DNA of 64,000 bases from Sporosarcina luteola. GTDB taxonomy: Bacteria; Bacillota; Bacilli; Bacillales_A; Planococcaceae. The notes under the pieces are model-generated. The model saw only the letters and a list, made by a program, of their open reading frames with translations, had not been told where the DNA came from and did no database searches. The DNA lies in NCBI RefSeq assembly GCF_023715245.1, contig NZ_JAMBNV010000002.1:124001-188000 (forward strand), written 5' to 3'. Positions 1 through 7,865 of the stretch are shown piece after piece; position 1 is the stretch's first letter, and each line of letters opens with the position of its first letter. The translations under genes and the position numbers were made by a program.

Positions 1-275
1 TAGCCGCTGCTTTTCGCGACCTTGATTGCTTCTTGTAGTAATTTCTTGCCGATCCCTTGTCCTTGCCTATCTCCACGGACTGCTATGTTTGTAATCTCCA
101 CTGTAACTTCGGACAATGGAACTATCACAAAGACTCCAATTATGTCTTCGTTCTCCTTATATACATAACATTCGCCATCTGTTATGTACGCTTCTACGAG
201 TTCATAAGAAGGATCGGCGAGTAGAAGTAAGTCATATGGTGGTATTTCATGACGCTGCAATTTTATTATCTTCAT
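1..275 (-). CDS. GNAT family N-acetyltransferase, C-terminus beyond the window
   Basis: The reading frame starts at ATG 275 and runs off the left edge, so only about 91 residues are visible. The end of the visible part reads RGDRQGQGIGKKLL, the acetyl-CoA binding motif A (RxxGxGxG/A) of GNAT enzymes, preceded by a beta strand (TVEITNIAV) as the fold requires. The substrate cannot be told. It is the last visible gene of a leftward run of small enzymes, but the upstream Nudix gene is separated from it by a tandem-repeat array. The assignment to the superfamily is firm; any specific function would be a guess. Confidence 0.85.
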   Translation of the reverse strand, partial: MKIIKLQRHEIPPYDLLLLADPSYELVEAYITDGECYVYKENEDIIGVFVIVPLSEVTVEITNIAVRGDRQGQGIGKKLLQEAIKVAKSSG

Positions 276-352
276 TCAATCGATAACTCCTGTTTTCAAT
301 AGATATTCTCTGCTATCCAATAGATATCTCCTTTTATTCAATAGATAACCCC
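271..352. repeat. 21-bp tandem array, family A, four units
   Basis: The core CAATNGATA starts at 277, 297, 318 and 339 (steps of 20, 21 and 21). Each core is followed by a pyrimidine-rich stretch such as ACTCC or TCTCC. The array fills the gap between two co-directional genes and overlaps the last codons of the Nudix gene (its C-terminal Ser-Ile-Glu is repeat sequence). The same family occurs as a five-unit array at 10390-10492. Confidence 0.8.
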
Positions 353-837
353 TGGACACTTCTTGCCGCGTTCAAAATTTCATCAAAACCCTTCTGCCAT
401 CCCTTATGGTAATGAGCCGCCTCTTCCGGCCGAATCAGCATCCGCTCCGATGATTCGAACGCCGCGTCAAACGGCAGAAGTTCTGTAATATCCATTCGAT
501 AAAATACTTGATACCCCACTTTCGGATAGGGGCTGGATGAATTCCATAACGGATTTTCTTCATGGCTCACTTCAATGGCACCTACGTGTGTGCAATCACC
601 CGCCACATATGCCTCCTCCATTACTTCGCGACAGACGCAAGCTTCCGCTGTTTCACCCGCTTCGATATGACCTCCGGGAAAATCCCAACCGCGGTCATTC
701 AAGTTAACCATGAGCAGTTTACCTTCATAAAAACAAATAGCATGGACGCTTGTTATCAGTTCTCGATCCGGCATCAAATCCTGAATCCACGTAAGCCTCA
801 ACTGATGTCCACCCCAATTAACATGAGTAACTGTCAT
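334..837 (-). CDS. Nudix hydrolase
   Basis: About 167 residues. The Nudix box lies near residues 55-77 (GGHIEAGETAEACV then REVMEEAYV). It keeps the REVMEE metal-binding core, but the usual Gly near the end of the motif is Tyr. Nudix enzymes cleave a nucleoside diphosphate linked to another group; the substrate here is unknown. I prefer ATG 837 because GAGGG lies about 6 nt before it; ATG 843 would touch that ribosome site. The gene sits 9 nt after the nucleotidyltransferase gene in the same direction, so co-transcription is likely. Its last codons lie inside the family A repeat array. Confidence 0.85.
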   Translation of the reverse strand: MTVTHVNWGGHQLRLTWIQDLMPDRELITSVHAICFYEGKLLMVNLNDRGWDFPGGHIEAGETAEACVCREVMEEAYVAGDCTHVGAIEVSHEENPLWNSSSPYPKVGYQVFYRMDITELLPFDAAFESSERMLIRPEEAAHYHKGWQKGFDEILNAARSVQGLSIE

Positions 838-846
838 AGCCATCCC

Positions 847-1563
847 TCATTTCCCTACAGAATACCCTTCAAATAATCTTCCGCCATATGGTGCTAACAC
901 TTCATCTGTTAGTTCGATGATTCCTTCACGATTGCCAGTCTTATAAAATGAATGAAATGCTTCCACAAATCGATCGGCAAAGTCTTCATCATACTCTTTC
1001 AGTGCCCGCACGATCCATTTGGAGGCGCCAATCCACTGCCCGTTCGTCCGGAGTACAAATTCATGAATCGCTTCGGCGAGTGTATTTGCGATGAAAAGTG
1101 CATCTGTCTCATTTTGTGTTCCTATTAAATCACCAAGCGCATCTGTCAGCATGTACCGCTTCGTCAACAATGTCTGGTCCGACCAAGGGGCTGGTCCTGC
1201 ATTTAACAACTCGGCAGCTTCGTTTTTAATCGTTGATAATATACCGGTGTCCCTCAAAACAATTCCCTCCGCTACCATTCGCGGCAAGCTAGGACGCGCT
1301 CGTTCCGCATCACTTCGAAAATAGGTTTGATAGGAAGTTAAAGAATGTACGAATACTTCAATTGGCCAGCCATATTCAATAAGTGTTTCACGGTAGGCCA
1401 CTTCAATTTGGTTGTCAAAAATCACTATATCCAGATCCGATGTAGGAGTTTCTTCTCCCCTGACAACGCTTCCCGCGAGGACTGCAGCCTGGCAACGAGG
1501 GAAGTATTCATCGACAAATCGTTTGGCTGCGAATGGTGCTCTCATTCGTTTCATTCGTTTCAT
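847..1563 (-). CDS. Nucleotidyltransferase-domain protein
   Basis: About 238 residues. The N-terminal third has the polymerase-beta-type nucleotidyltransferase signature AGSVVRGEETPTSDLDIV, that is G-S followed by D-x-D metal ligands. The rest is helical. Family members include aminoglycoside and lincosamide nucleotidyltransferases as well as uncharacterised proteins; the substrate is not readable here. ATG 1563 is chosen because GGAGG precedes it by 8 nt; a longer frame from TTG 1578 would contain that ribosome site. It lies 21 nt downstream of another Nudix gene. Confidence 0.85.
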   Translation of the reverse strand: MKRMKRMRAPFAAKRFVDEYFPRCQAAVLAGSVVRGEETPTSDLDIVIFDNQIEVAYRETLIEYGWPIEVFVHSLTSYQTYFRSDAERARPSLPRMVAEGIVLRDTGILSTIKNEAAELLNAGPAPWSDQTLLTKRYMLTDALGDLIGTQNETDALFIANTLAEAIHEFVLRTNGQWIGASKWIVRALKEYDEDFADRFVEAFHSFYKTGNREGIIELTDEVLAPYGGRLFEGYSVGK

Positions 1564-1584
1564 TCCTAGTTCCTCCAACTATTT

Positions 1585-2004
1585 TCAAATTTCCATTCGG
1601 TCAACTATTATTTTCACAATCTCTATTGGTCGAACATCCAACGCTATTAGCTCGGCAATCGGTATCCACTTCGGCTCATATAATCCACGGTTACAGCTCT
1701 CATCGTACTCTTCGCCTTGTCCTGTCCCAAATTCCCCGCCGACAATCTCTGCTAAGAAATAGTATTGCTTTCCATTGAATTCAACGATTCCCAGATGTTC
1801 TTTTATCTCAATATGAACACCTAGCTCCTCAAACGCTTCCCGAATTGTTGCTTGCTCAGGACTTTCGTCAACTTCAATTCCACCGCCCGGAAAGACATAA
1901 TATTCCTCACCGCCAAGATTCCTCTTAATAACCGCGACCTTATCCTTCTCAATAATAACGGAAGATCCTCGATTTCTTGGCTGCACAACTTCACTTCTTG
2001 CCAT
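1585..2004 (-). CDS. Nudix hydrolase
   Basis: 139 residues from ATG 2004. A complete Nudix box is visible near residues 41-63: GGGIEVDESPEQAT then REAFEELGV, matching GX5EX7REUXEEXGU in full. The N-terminal half resembles MutT-like proteins that hydrolyse nucleoside triphosphates or similar compounds, but the substrate is not determined. The start overlaps the end of the upstream acetyltransferase gene, which indicates translational coupling. TTG 2010, two codons upstream, is an alternative start. Confidence 0.88.
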   Translation of the reverse strand: MARSEVVQPRNRGSSVIIEKDKVAVIKRNLGGEEYYVFPGGGIEVDESPEQATIREAFEELGVHIEIKEHLGIVEFNGKQYYFLAEIVGGEFGTGQGEEYDESCNRGLYEPKWIPIAELIALDVRPIEIVKIIVDRMEI

Positions 2005-2527
2005 ATTCAATCAGCCAGCAATCCCGGTATTCCCCTTCATGCCATTCATGCTGTGGCAAGAGCTTGACCTTCTTGAATCCGCATTTCTCATAACACCGGA
2101 TTGCCCGCTCATTCCACGTTTGCGGGTCCATAACGATGCGATCAGCATTCTTATCAATCAATAAATACGCAACTATCATTTCGACAAGTTGCGTCCCGAT
2201 TCCTTTATCCCAATAGGCTGGTTCACCGATGAACTGGTCCATTCCATAAAGGATTTCTGTCGGATCCGAATAGCCATAAATTCGTCTTTCCTCATCCCCA
2301 ACCGGATAATACTGTACATACCCAATCGGCTCCTCATCATAGAAAATGAGGCACCTTGTTTCACCGTCTGCATTCCCGAAAAAACCCTCTTCGACTTGCG
2401 CCAAATCCAACGGACGATCCCGTCCTTCGTAAAACTGGAGAACCTCCGGATCGGACAACCATTTGGCCAAAAGGAATTTATCTTCTTCTATTAAATCCCG
2501 GATGGCTAACCGATTATTTATCAACAT
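1991..2527 (-). CDS. AAC(6')-like GNAT acetyltransferase
   Basis: 178 residues. The central part reads LYGMDQFIGEPAYWDKG, then GIGTQLVEMIV, and near the C-terminus NERAIRCYEKCGF. These correspond to the segments by which aminoglycoside 6'-N-acetyltransferases of the AAC(6')-Ib type are recognised, including the AIRCYEKxGF motif. The family acetylates the 6'-amino group of aminoglycosides using acetyl-CoA, but many chromosomal relatives have no shown drug activity. ATG 2527 is supported by AGGGGG 7 nt upstream; the longer frame from TTG 2545 would include it. First gene of the leftward run toward position 1. Confidence 0.8.
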   Translation of the reverse strand: MLINNRLAIRDLIEEDKFLLAKWLSDPEVLQFYEGRDRPLDLAQVEEGFFGNADGETRCLIFYDEEPIGYVQYYPVGDEERRIYGYSDPTEILYGMDQFIGEPAYWDKGIGTQLVEMIVAYLLIDKNADRIVMDPQTWNERAIRCYEKCGFKKVKLLPQHEWHEGEYRDCWLIEYGKK

Positions 2528-2593
2528 CCACTTCCCCCTAATCAATTATGCAGACTTAAATTATTTCAATTAATAGACTTTGTGATTCCTATT

Positions 2594-2602
2594 TGTTATA
2601 AT
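2594..2602 (+). promoter_or_regulatory. Extended -10 promoter for the antisense RNA
   Basis: TGTTATAAT matches the extended -10 consensus TGnTATAAT exactly. No good -35 hexamer is visible, which is common with an extended -10. It faces the 3' end of the small toxin gene, so a transcript would start near 2609. A family A core (CCAATAGATA) lies directly downstream. Confidence 0.6.
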
Positions 2603-2623
2603 TCCAATAGATAGAGGATATAG

Positions 2624-2660
2624 TAAAAAGGACCGCAACGATGTTAGAGCATCATTGCGG
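2624..2660 (-). terminator. Terminator of the toxin transcript
   Basis: The arms CCGCAA and TTGCGG, extended inward by GATG/CATC, form a hairpin with one mismatch (2633-2660). Read on the minus strand it is followed by TCCTTTTTA. This would give the toxin mRNA a long 3' untranslated region of about 120 nt, typical of type I toxins. Confidence 0.65.
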
Positions 2661-2711
2661 AACTTCAATAGACATGGTTTCCATATGGGGATCAGCGTCA
2701 CGTCAGGGAGT

Positions 2712-2757
2712 AATCCATCCGAGCCGGCTAAAACTCAAGGGTGGATTATTTCTTTTG
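2712..2757 (+). terminator. Terminator of the candidate antitoxin RNA
   Basis: AATCCATCC (2712-2720) pairs with GGGTGGATT (2739-2747), nine pairs with one wobble, followed by ATTTCTTTTG on the plus strand. The 3' arm overlaps the toxin stop codon (2746-2748), so the two transcripts would overlap at their 3' ends. Confidence 0.55.
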
Positions 2758-2835
2758 TGACAATACTAATGCAATCACTGCTACGATTAGCGTAGAAAAA
2801 CTAATCATGACGATTATTGCTTGGAATGTAGTCAC
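2746..2835 (-). CDS. Small hydrophobic type I toxin-like peptide (holin-like toxin family)
   Basis: 29 residues from GTG 2835. It begins TTFQAIIVMISF after the start residue and ends ALVLSQKK: a single membrane helix with a charged tail, as in the Bacillus family of putative holin-like toxins (TxpA, BsrG). AAGGGGGTG lies 7 nt before the GTG, a strong ribosome site. A longer 63-residue frame exists, but its extra N-terminus has no ribosome site and is not family-like. Such peptides insert into the membrane and are kept silent by an antisense RNA. Here a convergent promoter and two hairpins match that arrangement. The homology is by pattern, so moderate certainty. Confidence 0.7.
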   Translation of the reverse strand: MTTFQAIIVMISFSTLIVAVIALVLSQKK

Positions 2836-3038
2836 GTTACAGCACCCCCTTCCGTCTAGGATAGACTGGAAAGTTGTTACAACTACGGAATGCTGACCGC
2901 CCTTGAAAACTATGCTATTATTCTCACAGTATACCATACACCCGTTCCCACTTACCAGACAATTCGCAACTCGGAGAACATGACAAATTATGTATACAAT
3001 TTAAAAACAGCACCGAATTCACAGTGCTGCTTTCCCTC

Positions 3039-4133
3039 TCATTTAATCAACAAACCTTGAATCCATCTGCTAAGCGTTCCTTTATCTACAAATGGTGCTA
3101 ATTCCGCCACAGTCGCCGGAGCAAACTCGCTCATTTCCATCCGATCCACAATTCTGCTCAGGACCTCCCTGTCAATAAAAGGAGCAAGGGAAACTAAGCG
3201 GCTTGAATCCAATTCGCCCTCCTTCACTTGTTCCGCCAATCGATTCAACATTGCCCGACTGCAGAATGGAGCCAATTTGACGACAAACTCCCATTTAAGA
3301 CCTTCGCTCACTGCCCGACCAATCAATTTATCGACATGTTCTCTTCCGATAAATGGCGCCAGTTTGATAACGGCATGATAATCCACATTTTTCGTAACAG
3401 CTTTATCGAGTATATTCCACAATGTTTCTCTGCTAACAAACGGTGCCAGTTTACCGATCTGCTCCAATTCAATGCCATCCTCAATCGCTTGAAGCGAAAG
3501 CTTATCCAATGACTCTTGTTCCACAAATGGGGCCAGTCGGACTACAGCGTCAAAATCCACTCCATCTGTAACAGCCTTGTCTAACAATTGGCCCAACGCG
3601 TTACTGCTAACAAACGGAGCCAGTTTTTCGATCAATTCCAATTCAACACTGTCCTCCATCGCCTGGAGCACGAGCCCATCCAACAGCTCCGTTTCCACAA
3701 ATGGCGCGAGTCTTACAATCATATCCTCATTGAACAAGCTTTTATCGACTCTCTCCGTCACGGCAGCCAATTCGCTTGCTCTTAATAAAGGGGCGACTTC
3801 AATCAATTCATCCATATCCGCTTCCCCCGCATTTATCATTTCCGCGACCTCTTCCCGACGGTCTTCAGAAATCCCCTTCATGATCCGCCCAAGATTATGG
3901 ATATATACCGAACCTTCTCGCTCGGCACCTCCATTCATCAACTCATCCACCGACACACCAAAAGCCTGTCCGATGTTCATCAATGTCCCAAGGTCAGGCA
4001 ACGATTCCCCACGCTCCCACTTAGATACGGCCTGATGACTCACATTCAACCGATCCGCCATTTCCACCTGCGTCCAATCCCGCTCTTTTCGAAGCTTTGA
4101 AATATAACTTCCAATCTTCCGTGTATCCAACAT
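3039..4133 (-). CDS. HTH (XRE-type) protein with nine 29-residue LAPF repeats
   Basis: 364 residues. Residues 7-65 form a Cro/CI-type helix-turn-helix (TQVEMADRLNVSHQAVSKWE). From residue 113 a repeat of exactly 29 residues begins with VAPL and then LAPF at 142, 171, 200, 229, 258, 287, 316 and 345. Alternate units share either an xxLDKL or an LDKAV-type continuation, suggesting duplication of two-unit blocks. The pattern suggests an alpha-helical solenoid fused to a DNA-binding head. The target and ligand are unknown. The start is supported by GGGGAGG upstream of ATG 4133. Confidence 0.85.
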   Translation of the reverse strand: MLDTRKIGSYISKLRKERDWTQVEMADRLNVSHQAVSKWERGESLPDLGTLMNIGQAFGVSVDELMNGGAEREGSVYIHNLGRIMKGISEDRREEVAEMINAGEADMDELIEVAPLLRASELAAVTERVDKSLFNEDMIVRLAPFVETELLDGLVLQAMEDSVELELIEKLAPFVSSNALGQLLDKAVTDGVDFDAVVRLAPFVEQESLDKLSLQAIEDGIELEQIGKLAPFVSRETLWNILDKAVTKNVDYHAVIKLAPFIGREHVDKLIGRAVSEGLKWEFVVKLAPFCSRAMLNRLAEQVKEGELDSSRLVSLAPFIDREVLSRIVDRMEMSEFAPATVAELAPFVDKGTLSRWIQGLLIK

Positions 4134-4250
4134 CCAAACAACCTCCCCAATATGTTTCAGCGCGCACTGTACATTCAGCGTAGCATATCGCTCTCTGGCC
4201 GCCTATCAACTGTTGGTTGAATATGAGATTCTACTCGTGGTGGAATGAAA

Positions 4251-4868
4251 TCAATCGAATACCGTTTTCTTTTTAGGGTCCCTCAAGAATTCAAACATTG
4301 TTGTAATTTGAGACTCCGTATTTCGATTCATAGAAAGTGGCGGTAAATTGTTTTTCGTAAAGAACTCAACTTGATTTGTTTCGGGTCCTACAGCAGGTTC
4401 TCCTCCGATAATTTCACACATAATAAAAACCTTATAGTAATGATATGGGTCCGGAGGATGTGGATGCTTGTTTTTATCCAGTAATGCAATTAATTTTACC
4501 GGAATTACATCAAACCCGGATTCCTCTTTAATCTCCTTCACAACATTTTCTGAAGGAGACAATCCAATATCGCAAAACCCGCCTGGCAATGCCCACTTAC
4601 CATCGATATTTTCTTTTACCATTAAGATTTGATCATTTTTAAAGACTACACCCCGAACGTCCACTTTCGGTGTTTGATAACCTGTTTCGTTCGTAAACAA
4701 GCTTTCAATTCTATGTATCTCAAGATCGGTGTACTCCGACATAATCTCTACACTGATTTTGCGCAACTCCTCATAGCGCTCTATATCATATATATCCCTT
4801 GAAAACGCTAGCCCTGACTGCGCCAAAGCCTGAATTTGCTTCGCCCAATCCAACCATTGCGTACTCAT
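4251..4868 (-). CDS. Nudix hydrolase with N-terminal Nudix-associated domain
   Basis: 205 residues. Residues 1-65 match the helical domain found before the Nudix fold in YjhB-type ADP-ribose pyrophosphatase-like proteins. The Nudix box follows, GGFCDIGLSPSENVV then KEIKEESGF. Compared with the consensus, the first Glu is Leu and the Arg is Lys, both common in this subfamily. Family members hydrolyse ADP-ribose or related nucleotide sugars; the substrate here is inferred only. ATG 4868 has GGTGGGGG upstream. Confidence 0.85.
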   Translation of the reverse strand: MSTQWLDWAKQIQALAQSGLAFSRDIYDIERYEELRKISVEIMSEYTDLEIHRIESLFTNETGYQTPKVDVRGVVFKNDQILMVKENIDGKWALPGGFCDIGLSPSENVVKEIKEESGFDVIPVKLIALLDKNKHPHPPDPYHYYKVFIMCEIIGGEPAVGPETNQVEFFTKNNLPPLSMNRNTESQITTMFEFLRDPKKKTVFD

Positions 4869-4917
4869 CTGACCCCCACCTTAACGTAAATTCTCAACCT
4901 TTACATTGCACTGCATC

Positions 4918-5730
4918 TTACCTGTTTTTTCCCTTCACCTGCTTTAACGTTGCGACGATTAGAAAGCTGACAATCACTAATAATAGCCATGAGCTGACTT
5001 TTCCTAGATGAACGAGACTCCATGCGTCGGCTTGGTTTGGATATTGCCATGCACCGAAGAACGTCGCGATATTTTCAGCTACCCATATGAAAAAACCGAT
5101 GAGGACAAATGAAAGAGCAATGGGCATCCGGTACTGAGATCCATTCACATGATAACTAACCCAAGATTTCCAAAAGACGATGATGACAAGTGCAGATAAC
5201 CACCAACGAATGTCGATCCAATAATGGTGGGTGAAAAAGTTCAAATAGATTGCCGAAGCAAGGGGGACAACTATCCAAAAAGGCGGCCATTTAATGAGGT
5301 CGACATCCAGCCTTCTCCACGCTTGGCATAGATAACTTGCTACGCTTGCGTACATGAATCCGCTATACAAAGGAACTCCCAAAATTTTGAAATACCCTTC
5401 CTCTGGATAAGACCACGAACCCATATTCACCTTGAAGATTTCAAGAGTAAGTCCAATCAAGTGGAACAGGGTAATTACTTTTAGTTCATCTTTCGTTTCC
5501 AGTCCCGAACGTAGCATCCACCACTGCATGAGAACGCAAATGACCAGAAGCCAGTCATACCGTGACAGTAAGGGAAGAGGTATAATTTTTGTAAGTGCCA
5601 AGGAAGCAAAAATAACAACCGGGAACAAACAGGAGAGAGCCTGCTGCCACCCGAAATGGACAAGTTGTTTAAATGCTCTTATGATGTTCAGCTCCGGCTG
5701 TTTTTCCGGAAGCGTATCCTGGTGTCTCAT
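4918..5730 (-). CDS. DUF817 integral membrane protein
   Basis: 270 residues with about eight hydrophobic segments and many tryptophans. Segments such as KVNMGSWSYPEEGYFK and VPLYSGFMYASVASY are characteristic of the DUF817 family (YoaT-like in Bacillus). Function unknown; the protein must sit in the cytoplasmic membrane. ATG 5730 has GGAGG 8 nt upstream. It follows the grpB gene in the same direction with a gap of 22 nt. Confidence 0.8.
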   Translation of the reverse strand: MRHQDTLPEKQPELNIIRAFKQLVHFGWQQALSCLFPVVIFASLALTKIIPLPLLSRYDWLLVICVLMQWWMLRSGLETKDELKVITLFHLIGLTLEIFKVNMGSWSYPEEGYFKILGVPLYSGFMYASVASYLCQAWRRLDVDLIKWPPFWIVVPLASAIYLNFFTHHYWIDIRWWLSALVIIVFWKSWVSYHVNGSQYRMPIALSFVLIGFFIWVAENIATFFGAWQYPNQADAWSLVHLGKVSSWLLLVIVSFLIVATLKQVKGKNR

Positions 5731-5752
5731 AGTAGTTTCCTCCCGCCCGTAT

Positions 5753-6283
5753 TCACAATCCTGCTAACCTCAACACCTCATCAACACACGCCTTCTTTGC
5801 GTCTGTATATTTCCGTTCGTTATCCGGATATATCAACGCTAGTTCCTTCTTCAACGCTTCATATTTTTGCGCTACATCGGGATGTTCATTCAAATAGTCC
5901 CTGAAAAACGTATGTTGCTTCCACCAGTTGCCGCCATATTCTACGACATGATAGACATGCGTCTTCGTCAATTCCTCCAAATTTGAGAACTTGGCAAACA
6001 CTGCTTTACCTTCAATTTCCACACGCCCCAAATGATAAATATCTGCATCCTTCAGTCGGTATTTATCGAATTTCTTCACGTCATCCACCGATCGGACACC
6101 AATGAGAATGTCAATCATAGGCTTTGCAGCAATCCCTTCAATCGCGGTGCTCCCGATATGCTGAATATCAACTACATACTCCCCGATTAACGATTCTACT
6201 AACGTCTTCTCCTGTTCGAAAAGCGCTTTCCATTCTCGGCAGTACGGTGTTAATGCGACTACGTCTTTATTCAGACCTAACAT
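5753..6283 (-). CDS. GrpB family protein (UPF0157)
   Basis: 176 residues. The sequence VDIQHIGSTAIEGIAAKPMID is the GrpB/UPF0157 signature: a nucleotidyltransferase-like core with the G-S and later D-x-L pattern. The family is found alone or fused to dephospho-CoA kinase; its reaction is not established. The start overlaps the 3' end of the broken tmrB-like gene by 7 nt, which places both in one transcription unit with vanW. Confidence 0.85.
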   Translation of the reverse strand: MLGLNKDVVALTPYCREWKALFEQEKTLVESLIGEYVVDIQHIGSTAIEGIAAKPMIDILIGVRSVDDVKKFDKYRLKDADIYHLGRVEIEGKAVFAKFSNLEELTKTHVYHVVEYGGNWWKQHTFFRDYLNEHPDVAQKYEALKKELALIYPDNERKYTDAKKACVDEVLRLAGL

Positions 6284-6822
6284 GTTGTCTTTGCTCCTTG
6301 TCTAATCTCTTTGCAAATGAAATCCGCAATCTCTTCAATACCAACATCGTCTGTTGGTATGAATTGTTCAAAGCAGGAGTCGGCAAACCCCTCAAGGCAT
6401 TTATCCGTCTGCTCGAAGCACCAATTGCCTACCTCTTCTCCGCGTTCAATCAGCCGCTTATGAATTGTTTCCTTTTTCGCGGTCAAACAGAAGTGGTAGG
6501 TTTCAGGATCGACTTGCAGGAATCAGCTATGAATTGTGTTGAAATAGTCCTCATTGTAAATCGTCATCGGCACGATCAAATCCTTGCCGTATGTCTCGCG
6601 TAATTGCCTTGCCATTTCTTCCGTCAATGGTTTCCACATATTCAAGTCTTGAAAATCCCCTGTTTTCTCATTTTGCAATTTCATCTCATCCGGAATGATT
6701 TGCTTCAGCATGAATCCGACCTCTTCTGGATCATACAGCATCGCCCCATCCAGCCTGCTTACTAGTTCATTCGCAACAGATGTTTTGCCAACACCGAACG
6801 CCCCGTTAATCATGATAATCAT
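6277..6822 (-). pseudogene. tmrB-like P-loop protein interrupted by one in-frame TGA
   Basis: The first 99 codons encode NGAFGVGKTSVANEL (Walker A) and DLIVPMTIYNEDYFNTIHS, then a TGA at 6523-6525. Reading continues in the same frame as FLQVDPETYHFCLTAKKETI and ends at 6277, about 181 codons in total. Both halves align without a gap to TmrB, the ATP-binding tunicamycin-resistance protein of B. subtilis, where the interrupted position is Arg. A CGA to TGA change would explain the break. Readthrough or a sequencing error are alternatives. The start overlaps vanW by 4 nt and the end overlaps grpB. Confidence 0.75.
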
Positions 6823-7640
6823 TTCCCGTCCCCCTCATATGTCAGAAAAGGCTCATACATTGTTATCGCATGATTCTCTGTGACGAATTCATCGTCGATC
6901 TGGTTCCCGTCTGCGTCATATACTTTCCGAAAAATCGAATTATGACGGACGTACCCTCCCCATAATTCCCTCGTGAAATGATGCTCTTTCTCGTAAATCT
7001 CATATGTCCGGGTTGCTGGCGCAATTGAACGCCATTCCCCGTTCAGATGTGTATCAGTTAAATAAATCATGAGCTGATATGGCGTTTGGGTTTCGTTCTT
7101 TATTTGCAAATCCAAATAATTGTAGGCACAAGTCGCCCCGCTGCCGAACGGCTGACTCCTGTTCGAATCGGGAAAGACATCGTAACTGTGGCGATAGCGC
7201 TCTGTCACAGTCAGCGGCGTATGCAATGTGATCCAATAGATGAGGTTTGATAGTTGGCAAAGCCCTCCGCCTGTCCCGACAGTCACTTTTCCATAATGGA
7301 GGATCATGCCGTCGACATACCCTTTCCGCTTCGTCGTATTGCCGATCAGGCGCCAGTATGAAAAGGTTTCTCCTGGTTCAATGACGACTTTATGCAATCG
7401 TTTTGCGGCAATCTCAAGATTTATTATTTTATTCCTTTGCAACTGCATATCGACGTCCTTCAATTGCCTCAGCAAAGGAGTCCGATGCTTTTTGATACTA
7501 TATGGTAGTTTTTCACCGAGTCTTTTGCGCGCATACTTTTTCCCGTCTAACAGCCATTCACTATAGCGTTTCAGTCTATATACTTTCTTTCCTGCAAAGA
7601 TTCTCAGTTTGCTTCGTTTGATCGGTTTTAATGAAACCAT
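6819..7640 (-). CDS. VanW family protein
   Basis: 273 residues. The core YGKVTVGTGGGLCQLSN and EPGETFSYW are the VanW-family signature, a domain found in VanB-type vancomycin clusters and in many Firmicutes without resistance. Biochemical role unknown. The N-terminus is basic, with no clear signal peptide. GGAGGTG precedes ATG 7640. No vanRS, ligase or dipeptidase genes are nearby, so glycopeptide resistance should not be assumed. First gene of the vanW, tmrB-like, grpB unit. Confidence 0.88.
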   Translation of the reverse strand: MVSLKPIKRSKLRIFAGKKVYRLKRYSEWLLDGKKYARKRLGEKLPYSIKKHRTPLLRQLKDVDMQLQRNKIINLEIAAKRLHKVVIEPGETFSYWRLIGNTTKRKGYVDGMILHYGKVTVGTGGGLCQLSNLIYWITLHTPLTVTERYRHSYDVFPDSNRSQPFGSGATCAYNYLDLQIKNETQTPYQLMIYLTDTHLNGEWRSIAPATRTYEIYEKEHHFTRELWGGYVRHNSIFRKVYDADGNQIDDEFVTENHAITMYEPFLTYEGDGK

Positions 7641-7865
7641 GGTGACACCTCCACCTAAACTTCATTCAACAAAGATTCTCTATTCTCCTTCATTATTGGG
7701 CGCTTACACGAAAGAATGGACCTTGAACTGTAAAGACGACTTAACTAAAATGATCCAAAGCTCCCAAAATAAGCATAAGTCTACTAAAGTCGCGCATAAC
7801 TCCAAGGAAGTGTACGCTCGATGCAACTCACATGTACTTTTTTGCAACTGACCGTGGAAAAACGA

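Larger units (their letters stand above)
2609..2757 (+). ncRNA. Candidate antisense antitoxin RNA (RatA/SR4-like)
   Basis: Predicted from the extended -10 at 2594-2602 and a terminator-like hairpin at 2712-2747 followed by a T-rich stretch. The RNA would be about 145-150 nt. It would be complementary to the whole 3' untranslated region and the stop codon of the toxin transcript on the other strand. This is the tail-to-tail arrangement of the B. subtilis type I systems txpA/ratA and bsrG/SR4. The RNA is inferred, not observed. Confidence 0.5.

Noticed and set aside
2746-2937. A 63-residue version of the toxin gene
   Set aside because: The extra N-terminus has no ribosome site; AAGGGGGTG lies just before the inner GTG at 2835.
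6819-7640. Glycopeptide resistance cluster
   Set aside because: Only vanW is present; ligase, dehydrogenase, dipeptidase and two-component genes are absent.
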